A DNA stretch of 43,695 nucleotides from Lactobacillaceae bacterium AF64-9pH9TA (GTDB taxonomy: Bacteria > Bacillota > Bacilli > Lactobacillales > Lactobacillaceae): assembly GCA_027681045.1 (NCBI GenBank), contig JAQDCK010000011.1:1-43695 (forward strand). Direction: 5' to 3'. Shown in pieces: positions 18,960 to 26,661 of this stretch (position 1 is its first letter; every line of letters begins with the position of its first letter). The position numbers and the translations under genes were made by a program. The notes below the pieces were generated by a model, which did not search any database, was not told the origin of the DNA, and saw only the letters and a list, made by a program, of their open reading frames with translations.

Positions 18960-20891
18960 CTAATCATTTACCTTGTCTAAGATCGACTCTTCCTCGCCCA
19001 GGCGGAACTTGACATTTTCTTCAATCCACTTTCTTCTGGCGGAAGCCTGGTCACCCATCAAGGTGGTTACCCGGCGTTCAGCCAATTGAGCATCGTCGAT
19101 TCTGACCCGAATCAGCATCCGGCTTTCCGGATTCATGGTCGTCTCCCAGAGCTGGTCGGCGTTCATTTCCCCCAGCCCCTTAAAACGCTGCAGGGCATAG
19201 CCCTTGCCGACCTTCTTTTCATCCTCATCGCGCTCTTCATCGGTCCAGGCGTAAAGGTTGGTCTGCTTCTTGCTGATTCTGTAAAGCGGCGGCAGGGCGA
19301 TGTAGACCTTGCCTGCTTCGATCATCGGCCGCATGTAGCGGTAGAAGAAGGTCAAAAGCAGGATCTGGATGTGGGCCCCGTCGTCGTCGGCGTCAGTCAT
19401 GATGATGATCTTGTCGTAGTTGGAGTCTTCGACCTTGAATTCGGTCCCGACTCCGGCTCCGATCGTATGGATCATCGTATTGATTTCTTCGTTCTTAAAA
19501 ATATCCGCCAGCTTGGCCCGCTGGGTGTTCAAAACCTTCCCCCGCAAAGGCAGGATGGCCTGGAAGCGGCGGTCCCGGCCTTGCTTGGCGCTGCCGCCGG
19601 CTGAGTCCCCTTCGACTAAGAAAAGTTCGTTTTTCTTGGGGTTTCTGGACTGAGCCGGGGTTAATTTCCCGGACAGGACTTCCTTCTTGTGCCGCTTCTT
19701 CCCGTTTCTGGACTCGTCTCTGGCCTTCTTGGCGGCTTCTCTGGTATCCCGGGCCCTTTGGGCCTTCTTGACCAGGTCCTGGGCCCATTCCCCATTTTCC
19801 AGCAGGTAGTAAGACAATTTCTCGTACACGATGCTGTCGACCGCGCTTCTGGCCTGGGGAGTCCCCAGCTTGCCCTTAGTCTGCCCTTCAAATTCCAGCA
19901 GTTCTTCCGGGATCTTGACGCTCAAAACGGCGCTGAGCCCTTCCCGGTAGTCGGACCCTTCCAGGTTCTTATCCTTCTTGCCCAAAAGGCCCTGCTTTTT
20001 AGCATAGTCGTTAAAGGCCCGGGTAAAGCCGCTTCTGGCCCCAACTTCATGGGAGCCGCCGTCAGCAGTCCGGACATTATTGACGAAGGAAACAAAGTTT
20101 TCTGAGTATGAATCGCTGTACTGGCCGGCAAATTCGATTTCCATCCCGTCTTGACTGCCTTCAAAGTAGAAGACCTTGCCGATCGTCCCCTTGCCTTCGT
20201 TGAGGTAGGCAACGAAACTTTCAATCCCGTCGTCATACTGGAAGACGTCGTGGTGGTTTGGCGTCCGCTCGTCCGTCAAAGTAAACTTGACTCCCTTAAG
20301 CAGGAATGCCGATTCCCTGATTCTTTCCTGGATGGTCTCGTAGTTGTACTTAGTCGTTGAAAAAATCATCGGGTCCGGCTTGAAAGTGATCGTGGTCCCG
20401 GTCTTTTCCTTGGTTGCCCCCAGGCAGCGGAGGGTGCCGATTGGGTGACCGCCATTTTGGAATTCTTCCTCGTAGGCCTTGCCGTCACGCACCACGTGCA
20501 CCTTCATGTAGCTGGACAGGGCGTTGACCACGGAAGAGCCGACCCCGTGCAGACCGCCGGAGGTCTTGTAGTTCTGCTCCGTGAACTTGCCGCCAGCATG
20601 CAGGACAGTAAGGATGACTTCAATGGTTGGCCGGCCTGATGCATGCATCCCTGTCGGCATCCCCCGGCCGAAGTCCTGCACGGTCACGGAATTGTCCTCG
20701 TGGATGGTCACGTTAATTTCCTGGCCAAAACCAGCCATGGCTTCGTCGACGGAGTTGTCGACGATTTCATAGACCAGCTGGTTCAAGCCGTGGATGTCGG
20801 TTGAACCGATATACATCCCCGGCCGCTTGCGGACTGCCTCCAGCCCGTGCAGAATTTGAATTGAAGAATCATCATAGGTGTTCTTTGGCAA
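18960..20891 (-). CDS. parE: DNA topoisomerase IV subunit B
   Basis: The ATPase subunit that partners ParC. The 643-aa protein has the GHKL ATP site (EIVDNSVDEAMAGF, DFGRGMPTGM, GGLHGVGSSVVNALS), the transducer, and the TOPRIM motifs LVEGDSAGGSAKQGRDR and MTDADDDGAHI, ending with QRFKGLGEMNADQLWETTM. The start is a TTG at 20891 with GGAG 10 nt upstream; the ATG close to that SD is out of frame. ParE rather than GyrB is inferred because parC follows directly. The gene is divergent from plsY, the usual neighbour of parE in Firmicutes. Confidence 0.95.
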   Translation of the reverse strand: MPKNTYDDSSIQILHGLEAVRKRPGMYIGSTDIHGLNQLVYEIVDNSVDEAMAGFGQEINVTIHEDNSVTVQDFGRGMPTGMHASGRPTIEVILTVLHAGGKFTEQNYKTSGGLHGVGSSVVNALSSYMKVHVVRDGKAYEEEFQNGGHPIGTLRCLGATKEKTGTTITFKPDPMIFSTTKYNYETIQERIRESAFLLKGVKFTLTDERTPNHHDVFQYDDGIESFVAYLNEGKGTIGKVFYFEGSQDGMEIEFAGQYSDSYSENFVSFVNNVRTADGGSHEVGARSGFTRAFNDYAKKQGLLGKKDKNLEGSDYREGLSAVLSVKIPEELLEFEGQTKGKLGTPQARSAVDSIVYEKLSYYLLENGEWAQDLVKKAQRARDTREAAKKARDESRNGKKRHKKEVLSGKLTPAQSRNPKKNELFLVEGDSAGGSAKQGRDRRFQAILPLRGKVLNTQRAKLADIFKNEEINTMIHTIGAGVGTEFKVEDSNYDKIIIMTDADDDGAHIQILLLTFFYRYMRPMIEAGKVYIALPPLYRISKKQTNLYAWTDEERDEDEKKVGKGYALQRFKGLGEMNADQLWETTMNPESRMLIRVRIDDAQLAERRVTTLMGDQASARRKWIEENVKFRLGEEESILDKVND

Positions 20892-20986
20892 AATAAAACA
20901 TCTCCAAGCTTTAGATTATAAACTTCGTATCAATTCAGTCCGTTATTTGTTAAAATAGCAGGTACAAGATAAACGGAGTTGATTTG

Positions 20987-21631
20987 ATGTTTGCAATGAA
21001 ATTTGCATTACTTTTAATTTTAGCATACTTAATTGGTTCTTTTCCGACCGGTGTTTTAGTCGGCAAGCTCTTCTACCACAAGGATATCCGGGATTATGGG
21101 TCGCATAATATCGGGACCACCAACACCTTCCGGGTTCTGGGCCCCAAGGCCGGCACCCTGGTCTTCCTGGTTGACTTATTCAAGGGGACCCTGGCCACCT
21201 GCCTGCCCCAGATCTTCCACTTGGGTGACCACCACTTGTGCTTGATTTTCGGGGCAGCGGCCATTTTCGGTCACGCCTTCTCAATCTTTCTCAAATTCAA
21301 GGGCGGTAAGGCCGTGGCTACGACGGCGGGCTTTCTCCTGGGCTACAATGTCCAGTTCTTCGGCCTCTGCGCCTGCTTCTTCATCCCCCTGCTCTTAATC
21401 ACCAGCATGGTGTCCTTGAGCAGCTTGATTTCAGTCATCTTGATTTTTATTTCCAGCTTCTTCTTCCATGACACTTTCATGACCATCATGTCAGGGGTCC
21501 TGGTTGTACTCATCTGGTGGAGCCACCGGGCCAACATCAAGCGGATTATCGCTGGAAATGAGAACCTGGTTCCCTTCGGCCTTTACTATCATATTAAGCA
21601 AAAGCAGGACAAGGGCAAGAAGGACCAGTAA
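20987..21631 (+). CDS. plsY: Glycerol-3-phosphate acyltransferase PlsY
   Basis: Transfers the acyl group from acyl-phosphate to glycerol 3-phosphate, the first membrane step of phospholipid synthesis. The 214-aa integral membrane protein shows the conserved AYLIGSFPTGVLVGK, the GSHNIGTTNTFRVLG loop and FKGGKAVATTAGFLLG, with several hydrophobic helices and a basic tail. I place the start at the ATG at 20987 (GGAG 8 nt upstream) instead of the TTG at 20984. Divergent transcription from parE is widely conserved. It ends at a shared terminator opposite the MarR gene. Confidence 0.95.
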   Translation: MFAMKFALLLILAYLIGSFPTGVLVGKLFYHKDIRDYGSHNIGTTNTFRVLGPKAGTLVFLVDLFKGTLATCLPQIFHLGDHHLCLIFGAAAIFGHAFSIFLKFKGGKAVATTAGFLLGYNVQFFGLCACFFIPLLLITSMVSLSSLISVILIFISSFFFHDTFMTIMSGVLVVLIWWSHRANIKRIIAGNENLVPFGLYYHIKQKQDKGKKDQ

Positions 21632-21655
21632 TTTTTGAACCAATCCTATTATACG

Positions 21656-21667
21656 GAACACATGTTC
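21656..21667. promoter_or_regulatory. GAACACATGTTC palindrome, matching the core of a Gram-positive LexA box
   Basis: A perfect 12-bp palindrome of the form GAAC-RNRY-GTTC. The flanking bases (G and A) differ from the full CGAAC...GTTCG consensus. It lies 25 nt after the plsY stop, in the converging gap, just after a TATTAT string, and is not upstream of any recognisable gene. Function is doubtful. Confidence 0.3.
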
Positions 21668-21705
21668 AAAATGTAAAGGGCTATTTTTTAAATATTGCTA
21701 AAGAC

Positions 21706-21745
21706 AATCAAAAGCCATGATTCCAAAGAATCATGGCTTTTGATT
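21706..21745. terminator. Bidirectional terminator between plsY and the MarR gene
   Basis: An 18-bp perfect stem (arms AATCAAAAGCCATGATTC at 21706-21723 and its complement at 21728-21745) with a CAAA loop and A/T-rich flanks. It serves the convergent genes plsY and marR. Confidence 0.9.
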
Positions 21746-21764
21746 TAGATTTTTTAAAAAGAAT

Positions 21765-22244
21765 TCAAGCACGCCCTTCCGCATTTTTGGCATCTTCTTC
21801 CATTCGTTCTTCCAAGAATAATGCCTGTTTGTCCAGCTTCTTCAAGATGTTCAGGTATTCAGCCTTTTCATCGTCACTTAAGGGGCTCATCAAGTCGCCC
21901 ACAAAGCCCAGCCAGCTGGAGTGGTTGCGGTCGTTTTGCTCTCTGCCCTTTTCAGTCAAATAGAGGCGGAAAACCCGGTGGTCGCTGTTGTCCCGGCGCC
22001 GTTCAATCAAACCGTGCCGCTCCAGGCGGTCCACGACTTCACTGATTGAGGATGGCCTTACTCTGGCAAAGCGGGCCAGTTCCGCCTGCTTCATCCCTTC
22101 ATTCTTACTGAGCAGGGCCAAAGTCCGGTTCTGCCCCCGGACACCGCCCTGCAGCTTCTCATACCGCATTCCCATTTGGGCCAGTTGCCGCTGCAAACGC
22201 ATGCTCCGGTGAAACAATTCTTCATTGAGTTCTTCTTCTGCCAT
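21765..22244 (-). CDS. MarR-family winged-helix transcriptional regulator
   Basis: A 159-aa protein with the MarR layout: an N-terminal dimerisation helix, then a winged helix with MKQAELARFARVRPSSISEVVDRLERHGLIERRRD (about residues 50-85) and SDHRVFRLYLTEKGRE as the wing, and a C-terminal helix. The SD AAAGGA precedes the ATG at 22244. Such proteins usually repress their own gene and a nearby transporter or stress gene, but no such partner adjoins it: plsY converges on it and the HAD gene lies upstream in the same direction, ending before the MarR promoter. The ligand and targets are unknown. Confidence 0.9.
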   Translation of the reverse strand: MAEEELNEELFHRSMRLQRQLAQMGMRYEKLQGGVRGQNRTLALLSKNEGMKQAELARFARVRPSSISEVVDRLERHGLIERRRDNSDHRVFRLYLTEKGREQNDRNHSSWLGFVGDLMSPLSDDEKAEYLNILKKLDKQALFLEERMEEDAKNAEGRA

Positions 22245-22336
22245 CCTGCTCGTCCTTTCTGCAAAAAATAATCAATAAATTAATATTCGGTACCTAACTA
22301 TCAAGTATACCTGGATCATTCATAATGTAAAGAAAA

Positions 22337-22358
22337 ACAGCCGCCAAAAGGCAGCTGT
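22337..22358 (-). terminator. Terminator after the HAD hydrolase gene
   Basis: On the minus strand ACAGCTGCC-TTTT-GGCGGCTGT (one T-G wobble) is followed by TTTTTC, a few nt after the stop at 22365. Confidence 0.8.
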
Positions 22359-22364
22359 CGCTGA

Positions 22365-23168
22365 TTAATCAAACAATTTTCGCAAAATTTGCATTACTCC
22401 TTCATCATTGTTGCTTGGAGCAATGTGGTCAGCAATCTTCTTAAGGTCCGGGTGACCGTTGACCATCGCATAGCTGGTGCCTGCTGCTTCCAGCATGGTC
22501 AAGTCATTTAAATAGTCGCCAAAAGCCAGGATCTCCTCCTTCTTGATCCCCTTAATGTCAGCAATCTTCTTTACCGCTGCTCCCTTATTGGCGTCCTTGT
22601 TAACGATGTCGATCCATTCCGGCCCGGCCAAAACCGCGCTCAAGTTGCCTGGCATCTTAGGCAATTGCCGGTAGATTCTTTCAGCTTCCCTGCCTTCAAT
22701 GTAAACGGTGAATTTGATAATCTCGTCGCTGTTTACTTCAGCCATGAGGTCTTCGACATAGCGGCGCTTGATGTAGTAAGTGTCCAGCTGCTTTAAAAAG
22801 TTCTGGTCACCTGCCGGGTCATGGCAGATAGCCTGGCTGGCCCCGCACAAAATCGGATTGGCCAGAGGCTCATCTTTAAAGAGGTCCAGGCAGAATTTTG
22901 CTTCTTCCGCTGTAATGCCGGCCTTGGCCAAGACTTGCCCCTGCTGGTAGATCAAACCGCCATTGTCGCCAATGAAGATCAAGTGGTCTTTGATCTCCTT
23001 GAAAAGCTCTTCATTGGTGTAATATGGCCGGCCACTGGCGATCACCATCTGTTGGTCCGGGTGGCTTAAGACCCAAGGGGCAAATGAAGCTGGCACCTCT
23101 TTGGCGTCATTGACCAGGGTGCCATCCATGTCAGTCGCGATTAATTTGATTTTTTTCTTCTCTTCCAT
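22365..23168 (-). CDS. Cof-type HAD superfamily phosphatase
   Basis: A 267-aa cytoplasmic HAD-IIB phosphatase. Motif I is ATDMDGTLVND (catalytic Asp pair, about residues 9-19), motif II IASGRPYYT, motif III the lysine in NKGAAVKKIA, and motif IV FGDYLNDLTML. The cap domain lies between motifs II and III. Related proteins act on sugar phosphates, phosphorylated cofactors or nucleotides, so the substrate cannot be named. I chose the ATG at 23168 because GGAG lies 6 nt upstream; an in-frame ATG at 23186 has no good SD. A terminator lies on each side, so it is probably a single-gene unit. Confidence 0.9.
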   Translation of the reverse strand: MEEKKKIKLIATDMDGTLVNDAKEVPASFAPWVLSHPDQQMVIASGRPYYTNEELFKEIKDHLIFIGDNGGLIYQQGQVLAKAGITAEEAKFCLDLFKDEPLANPILCGASQAICHDPAGDQNFLKQLDTYYIKRRYVEDLMAEVNSDEIIKFTVYIEGREAERIYRQLPKMPGNLSAVLAGPEWIDIVNKDANKGAAVKKIADIKGIKKEEILAFGDYLNDLTMLEAAGTSYAMVNGHPDLKKIADHIAPSNNDEGVMQILRKLFD

Positions 23169-23251
23169 CTTTTTCTCCAAACTCATTTTTGCTAGCTTCT
23201 TAGACCATTATTTCATTTTTTGTAAGAGATTTCAAAGCTTTCTGCATGAAA

Positions 23252-23273
23252 AAAGCAGGCAAATGCCTGCTTT
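23252..23273 (-). terminator. Terminator after the 193-aa hypothetical gene
   Basis: AAAGCAGGC-AAAT-GCCTGCTTT, with a T run on the minus strand, 13 nt beyond the stop at 23286. Confidence 0.85.
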
Positions 23274-23285
23274 GCTTCACACTTT

Positions 23286-23867
23286 TTAACCGTAGATCTG
23301 GTTGACTGCCTGCCGGTAGAGGTCAATTGACAAAGCGGCCGGATCCGCGTTTTTCAGACGAAGATATTCCTCACGCAAATCTTCCCACTGGTCCCAGTCC
23401 TTGATTGTTTCTTCCTGGATGGCCAAAAAGCGGGTATTAAAGGCTTCGCTCCACTTGCCGCCATCAGTTTTGACCAGGCGGTATTCATCCCCGTCTTCTT
23501 CCTTGATCACGGTCAAGTCTAACTTAAAGTTGACCTTGCCGCTCTTCTTAGCCCGGTGCAGGAAGGTTAAAGCCTGGCTGTTTTCACGGCCGCCTTCGAA
23601 CTTGCTGGCCAAACCGGCAGTTAAGCCAGCGCTGATTTTAGCCAGAATGGCTGCAGGATCTTCTTCAGCCGTCTTGACCAACTTTAACTGGTAGTCCAGG
23701 TCCACCACCCCGTCGTTTTGGGTCACGAAGTTGCCGGCCGTCCCGACCGTGCTCTCCAGTTCCAGGCTGATGCCTTTTTGCCGCAAGTCCGCCAAAGCGG
23801 CGTTGACCGCGTCAACTGTCAAGTAACGGTAGATCTTGATTTGTTCTTTAGGGATATAGCTGTACAT
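23286..23867 (-). CDS. Hypothetical protein with weak nucleotidyltransferase-like pattern
   Basis: I do not recognise this 193-aa protein. It has no signal peptide or membrane segment. The stretch LESTVGTAGNFVTQNDGVVD followed by LDYQLKLVK (about residues 36-66) resembles the GS-x-GT...DxD pattern of nucleotidyltransferase-fold proteins, but the catalytic spacing is not convincing. The C-terminal half is rich in Trp and charge (KWSEAF, IKDWDQWEDLREEYL), suggesting helices. The start ATG at 23867 lies 6 nt after the remnant of a GGDEF gene, with GAGG four nt upstream, so it was probably the downstream gene of that operon. It ends at its own terminator. Confidence 0.75.
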   Translation of the reverse strand: MYSYIPKEQIKIYRYLTVDAVNAALADLRQKGISLELESTVGTAGNFVTQNDGVVDLDYQLKLVKTAEEDPAAILAKISAGLTAGLASKFEGGRENSQALTFLHRAKKSGKVNFKLDLTVIKEEDGDEYRLVKTDGGKWSEAFNTRFLAIQEETIKDWDQWEDLREEYLRLKNADPAALSIDLYRQAVNQIYG

Positions 23868-23873
23868 AATGCC

Positions 23874-24232
23874 TCATTTCTGCTCTGTGCCAATAAGCTG
23901 GTCCTTGTCCTGCTTTTTAGCCTGGTAAAGATAGTCGTCAGCCTACTGGATCAGCTGCCGCAGCTCTTCTTCATCAGCAACCATGCCGGTGTATAGCCGA
24001 TGCTCAAGGTGGCTGGCTCTTTTAATTGCTGGTTTAGTTTAGCATATTCGCTTTGAAAAATCTGCAGTTTTTTGGCAAAATCGCCATCTTCCAGGCCAGA
24101 AGCAATAATCAGAATTTCATCGCCGCCATAGTGGTAGCTGCGCAAGTGCTCACTCAGCCAGTCTTTTTCATTGACCAATTGCCAGCTGAGGCCATGAACC
24201 TTTTTCCTGCTTCCTTTCTCTTTCATCATCAC
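23874..24232 (-). pseudogene. Remnant of a GGDEF (diguanylate cyclase) gene
   Basis: The minus strand encodes an intact signature, SYHYGGDEILIIASGLEDGD, then FAKKLQIFQSEYAKLNQQL and LSIGYT. After LSIGYT the reading frame is lost near 24000. In the shifted frame it continues GMVADEEELRQLIQ, a TAG stop, then ADDYLYQAKKQDKDQLIG and TEQK before a TGA at 23874. It therefore has at least one frameshift and one nonsense codon. The front half of the GGDEF domain and any sensor domain are absent: the readable part starts about 30 residues before GGDEI. It lies 24 nt downstream of the EAL gene on the same strand, so both belonged to one c-di-GMP operon. Confidence 0.8.
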
Positions 24233-24256
24233 ATCACATTTTTATTCCAACACTGT

Positions 24257-25942
24257 CTAAGAAATTACCTGCTGGTTTTCATCCAACTTAACCGGCTTGC
24301 TGAATAAAAAGCCCTGCAGCAAGTCGCAGCCTGCATCTCGCAGGAAGTCTCTATGTTCTTCGGTTTCAACACCTTCTGCCAAGACCGTCAGCCCCAGTTT
24401 ATGGGCGACTTTGACGATTTCTGGAATCAAAAGTCGGTTTAAAGGACCGTCATCCAGGTGGCGGATAAAGACCATGTCGATTTTGACCAGGTCAAAGTTA
24501 TAATCGTTTAAAGCGTTGAGAGAGGAATAGCCGCTGCCGAAATCATCCATCCAAACTTCAAAGCCGTAGGAGTGCAGCTGATCGATCTGCTCTTTCAAGC
24601 AGCTAGTATTGTTTGACAGGTCCCGCTCCGTAATTTCAATCTTGATCAAAGACCGGGAGAGACCTGCTCCAATAACCAAGTTGTTGATTTTTTCAACCAG
24701 ATTAGGCATTTCAAAGTCTTCATGGGTCAAGTTAACTGAGACTGGCTTCAGGTCCAGCCCCCGCTTCTTCCACTGCTGCAATTTGGCAACCACTTCACAG
24801 AGTATGTACAAGTCCAAATAATAGGTCAAGTGGTGCTTTTCAATCACCGGGATAAAGGCAGCTGGAGAAACCAGGCCCTTTTCCGGATCCTGCCAGCGGG
24901 CCAGGGCTTCATATGAGGCCGTTTTGCCGTCATTAGCCGAGCAAATTGGCTGGAAGTAGGCCGTCAGCCAGCCTTCATCCATGGCCCGGCTGAAGTTGTT
25001 CAAAAAGTAGCTCTCTTCCAGGCCTTCTTCTTCCACTTCCGGGTCGTATTTCTTCACGTAGACCCGGCGGTCGGGGCCGATCTCCTTCATGGCCTGGTTG
25101 GCTCGGTGGGCAATCGTCATGATGTTCTGGTCATCATCCAAAATCTGGTAAAGGCCAAATTGCAAGTCAACGGCTTCATTCTGGGCCAGGTTGACAAATT
25201 TTTCGTGGATTTCCTTGATCTTTTCATCAATACCTTCACCTACCGTCAAGATCAAGAAACGGTCATCCTTGTCGTGGTAAACATGCCCCTCTTTGATTTC
25301 GCTAACCAAAAACTCACTTAATTCCCGTAAGAGCAGGTCACCCTTTTTCAAGCCATAAAGGTTGTTGTAGACGTTCATGCCAGCAATATTGAGAGTAATG
25401 CAGACCGGCTGCTTCTTAGCTAAACGCAGCTTGGCCACTTCTTCCATGCCGAAAATCTCCAGGAAACGGCGGTTGGGCAGGTTGGTCAACCGGTCCTGGT
25501 ACATTTGGTCATTGGCATACTTCTGGTAGTGAGTATCTAAAATCTGGTTATTCTTGACAGATTCTTCCACGTCGCTGTAAAAGAAGAAGCCCAGGTTGAC
25601 GCCATCAACCAGCACATAGTTGGCCCAGGAGTGGAAAATATGGTAATCCTCCATCTTTGGTGTCTTCCAGCGGAAGAAAACATCGTATTTCTCACCCTTG
25701 TGAGCCGCGAAATTCTTGCCAAAATAAGCCATTCGGCCAATGTCGTCCGGGTGGACGAAGCCAAACATACTCTTGTCCAGGTTAGCAATCAAGTCTTCCC
25801 GGCTGATCCGCAGCAATCTGCACAATTCATCTGTCACCAGCAAGGTCTTGGGCTTGCCGGCAATTATTTGGTAAATTGCCATGCCAGTCGGCAGCTGCTC
25901 ATAGTCTTTTCTTTGCTGCTCCGTGAATTTGATTATTTCCAT
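24257..25942 (-). CDS. PAS-GGDEF-EAL protein, probable c-di-GMP phosphodiesterase with degenerate GGDEF
   Basis: A 561-aa cytoplasmic signalling protein without membrane segments. Residues 15-125 look like a PAS sensor domain (MFGFVHPDDIGRMA, YVLVDGVNLGFFFY). Residues 145-300 form a GGDEF domain whose active-site loop reads KDDRF (225-229) in place of GGDEF, so cyclase activity is unlikely. Residues 312-553 form an EAL domain with all main ligands: E345-A-L, N404, E436 (EITE), D466-D467-FGSGYSSLN, K487 (VKIDM), E523 (AEGVE) and Q543 (QGFLFSKP). This predicts hydrolysis of c-di-GMP, perhaps tuned by GTP bound to the dead GGDEF domain. ATG at 25942, AGGAG 9 nt upstream. Its former partner gene, a GGDEF remnant, follows. 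Confidence 0.92.
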   Translation of the reverse strand: MEIIKFTEQQRKDYEQLPTGMAIYQIIAGKPKTLLVTDELCRLLRISREDLIANLDKSMFGFVHPDDIGRMAYFGKNFAAHKGEKYDVFFRWKTPKMEDYHIFHSWANYVLVDGVNLGFFFYSDVEESVKNNQILDTHYQKYANDQMYQDRLTNLPNRRFLEIFGMEEVAKLRLAKKQPVCITLNIAGMNVYNNLYGLKKGDLLLRELSEFLVSEIKEGHVYHDKDDRFLILTVGEGIDEKIKEIHEKFVNLAQNEAVDLQFGLYQILDDDQNIMTIAHRANQAMKEIGPDRRVYVKKYDPEVEEEGLEESYFLNNFSRAMDEGWLTAYFQPICSANDGKTASYEALARWQDPEKGLVSPAAFIPVIEKHHLTYYLDLYILCEVVAKLQQWKKRGLDLKPVSVNLTHEDFEMPNLVEKINNLVIGAGLSRSLIKIEITERDLSNNTSCLKEQIDQLHSYGFEVWMDDFGSGYSSLNALNDYNFDLVKIDMVFIRHLDDGPLNRLLIPEIVKVAHKLGLTVLAEGVETEEHRDFLRDAGCDLLQGFLFSKPVKLDENQQVIS

Positions 25943-26000
25943 GGTCTTTCACTCCTGTTTTTCCGCCATCCAGCAAACTTGATTCTTTGTGCTTAACTTA

Positions 26001-26029
26001 ATTATAAAATAAGAATTATTTTTCTTAAA
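26001..26029 (-). promoter_or_regulatory. Predicted promoter of the EAL protein gene
   Basis: On the minus strand TTTAAG (26024-26029) and TATAAT (26001-26006) are separated by 17 nt. The -10 is a perfect consensus. About 30-40 nt further upstream lie a palindrome ATTTCCAATGGAAAT (26043-26057) and a cre-like site. Confidence 0.5.
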
Positions 26030-26057
26030 GTTATAAAAGCACATTTCCAATGGAAAT

Positions 26058-26071
26058 TGAAAGCGTTTTAA
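26058..26071. promoter_or_regulatory. cre-like site upstream of the EAL gene
   Basis: TGAAAGCGTTTTAA differs from the CcpA consensus TGNAANCGNTNNCA at one position. It lies about 30 nt upstream of the predicted -35 of the EAL gene, a position that would suit activation. It abuts the palindrome at 26043-26057. Confidence 0.4.
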
Positions 26072-26170
26072 TTTATTATTAAAGAAAGAACGAAATATAA
26101 TTTATCGGTTATCATTTCTCGCTTATATTATATTTGTCGCAAGTCATAATTAAAAGGCTTTCATAAACTT

Positions 26171-26483
26171 CTTCGAAAAAAGCTCTTGCCCAGGCTTTTT
26201 GATGAGCCTGGATTATCCTGGCCGCTGCCTGGTCACCCACCTGCTGCAAAAACGGGTCGCCCGAGGCAAAACCGTGATCATGATCACCCACGATATGGAC
26301 TGGCTGGCCGAAAATTGCCAGGATGTTTATGCCATGAGCCAGGGCCGCTTAGTCGACCACGGCCCCGTTCACCAGCTCTTTAGTGACCGGGAGCTTTTAG
26401 ACCGGCTGGGCCTTTTGCCGGCCAAGAGCTGGCAGCTCAGCCAGCTGATCGGGCTGAAGCCGGAAGTCCTTTCGTTAAAATAA
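26171..26483 (+). pseudogene. C-terminal remnant of an ABC transporter ATPase (EcfA/CbiO type)
   Basis: The frame encoding LPRLFDEP (a Walker B-like end, 26186-26209) gives way by frameshift to LDYPGRCLVTHLLQKR, then VARGKTVIMITHDMDWLAEN with the switch histidine, and a C-terminal tail ending at the stop at 26483. The tail DHGPVHQLFSDRELLDRLGL is typical of ECF transporter ATPases. The Walker A and signature motif are missing, so this is only the last third of the gene and cannot hydrolyse ATP. There is no start codon with an SD. Upstream sequence is AT-rich and holds nothing recognisable. Confidence 0.75.
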
Positions 26484-26488
26484 ACCGA

Positions 26489-26640
26489 AGCAGCGGCAAA
26501 ATATCGTAAATATTTTGTATGCGCTTCATCTTGTTCTCATCAGTCACGCTATCTTTTTAGCCCGCTGCTATAACTTTTAGTTTACTTTACCTGTTTTTTT
26601 ACCTAAAAATCCTCTTAAAAGTAGGTAAAATCATGCTTAA
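26489..26640. repeat. Cluster of inverted repeats in the gap before the YfcC-type gene
   Basis: Three pairs lie in this AT-rich gap: CAAAATAT/ATATTTTG (26497-26504 and 26510-26517), AGCAGCGG/CCGCTGCT (26489-26496 and 26562-26569) and TTTTACCTA/TAGGTAAAA (26597-26605 and 26632-26640). None has a T run typical of a terminator. No coding sequence is seen between 26484 and 26729. Confidence 0.5.
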
Positions 26641-26647
26641 TTTTATA

Positions 26648-26661
26648 CGAAAGCGTTTGCA
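26648..26661. promoter_or_regulatory. cre-like site (CcpA operator) upstream of the YfcC-type carrier
   Basis: CGAAAGCGTTTGCA matches TGNAANCGNTNNCA except at the first base. It overlaps the predicted -35 (TTGCAA, 26657-26662), so CcpA binding would block RNA polymerase. This suggests carbon catabolite repression of the transporter. Confidence 0.6.

Noticed and set aside
16462..20891. parC-parE as gyrA-gyrB
   Set aside because: The order parE-parC, divergence from plsY and absence of a GyrA box favour topoisomerase IV.
26489..26640. Inverted repeats as a CRISPR array or insertion sequence ends
   Set aside because: The repeats are unlike each other, unevenly spaced and have no flanking duplication or transposase frame.
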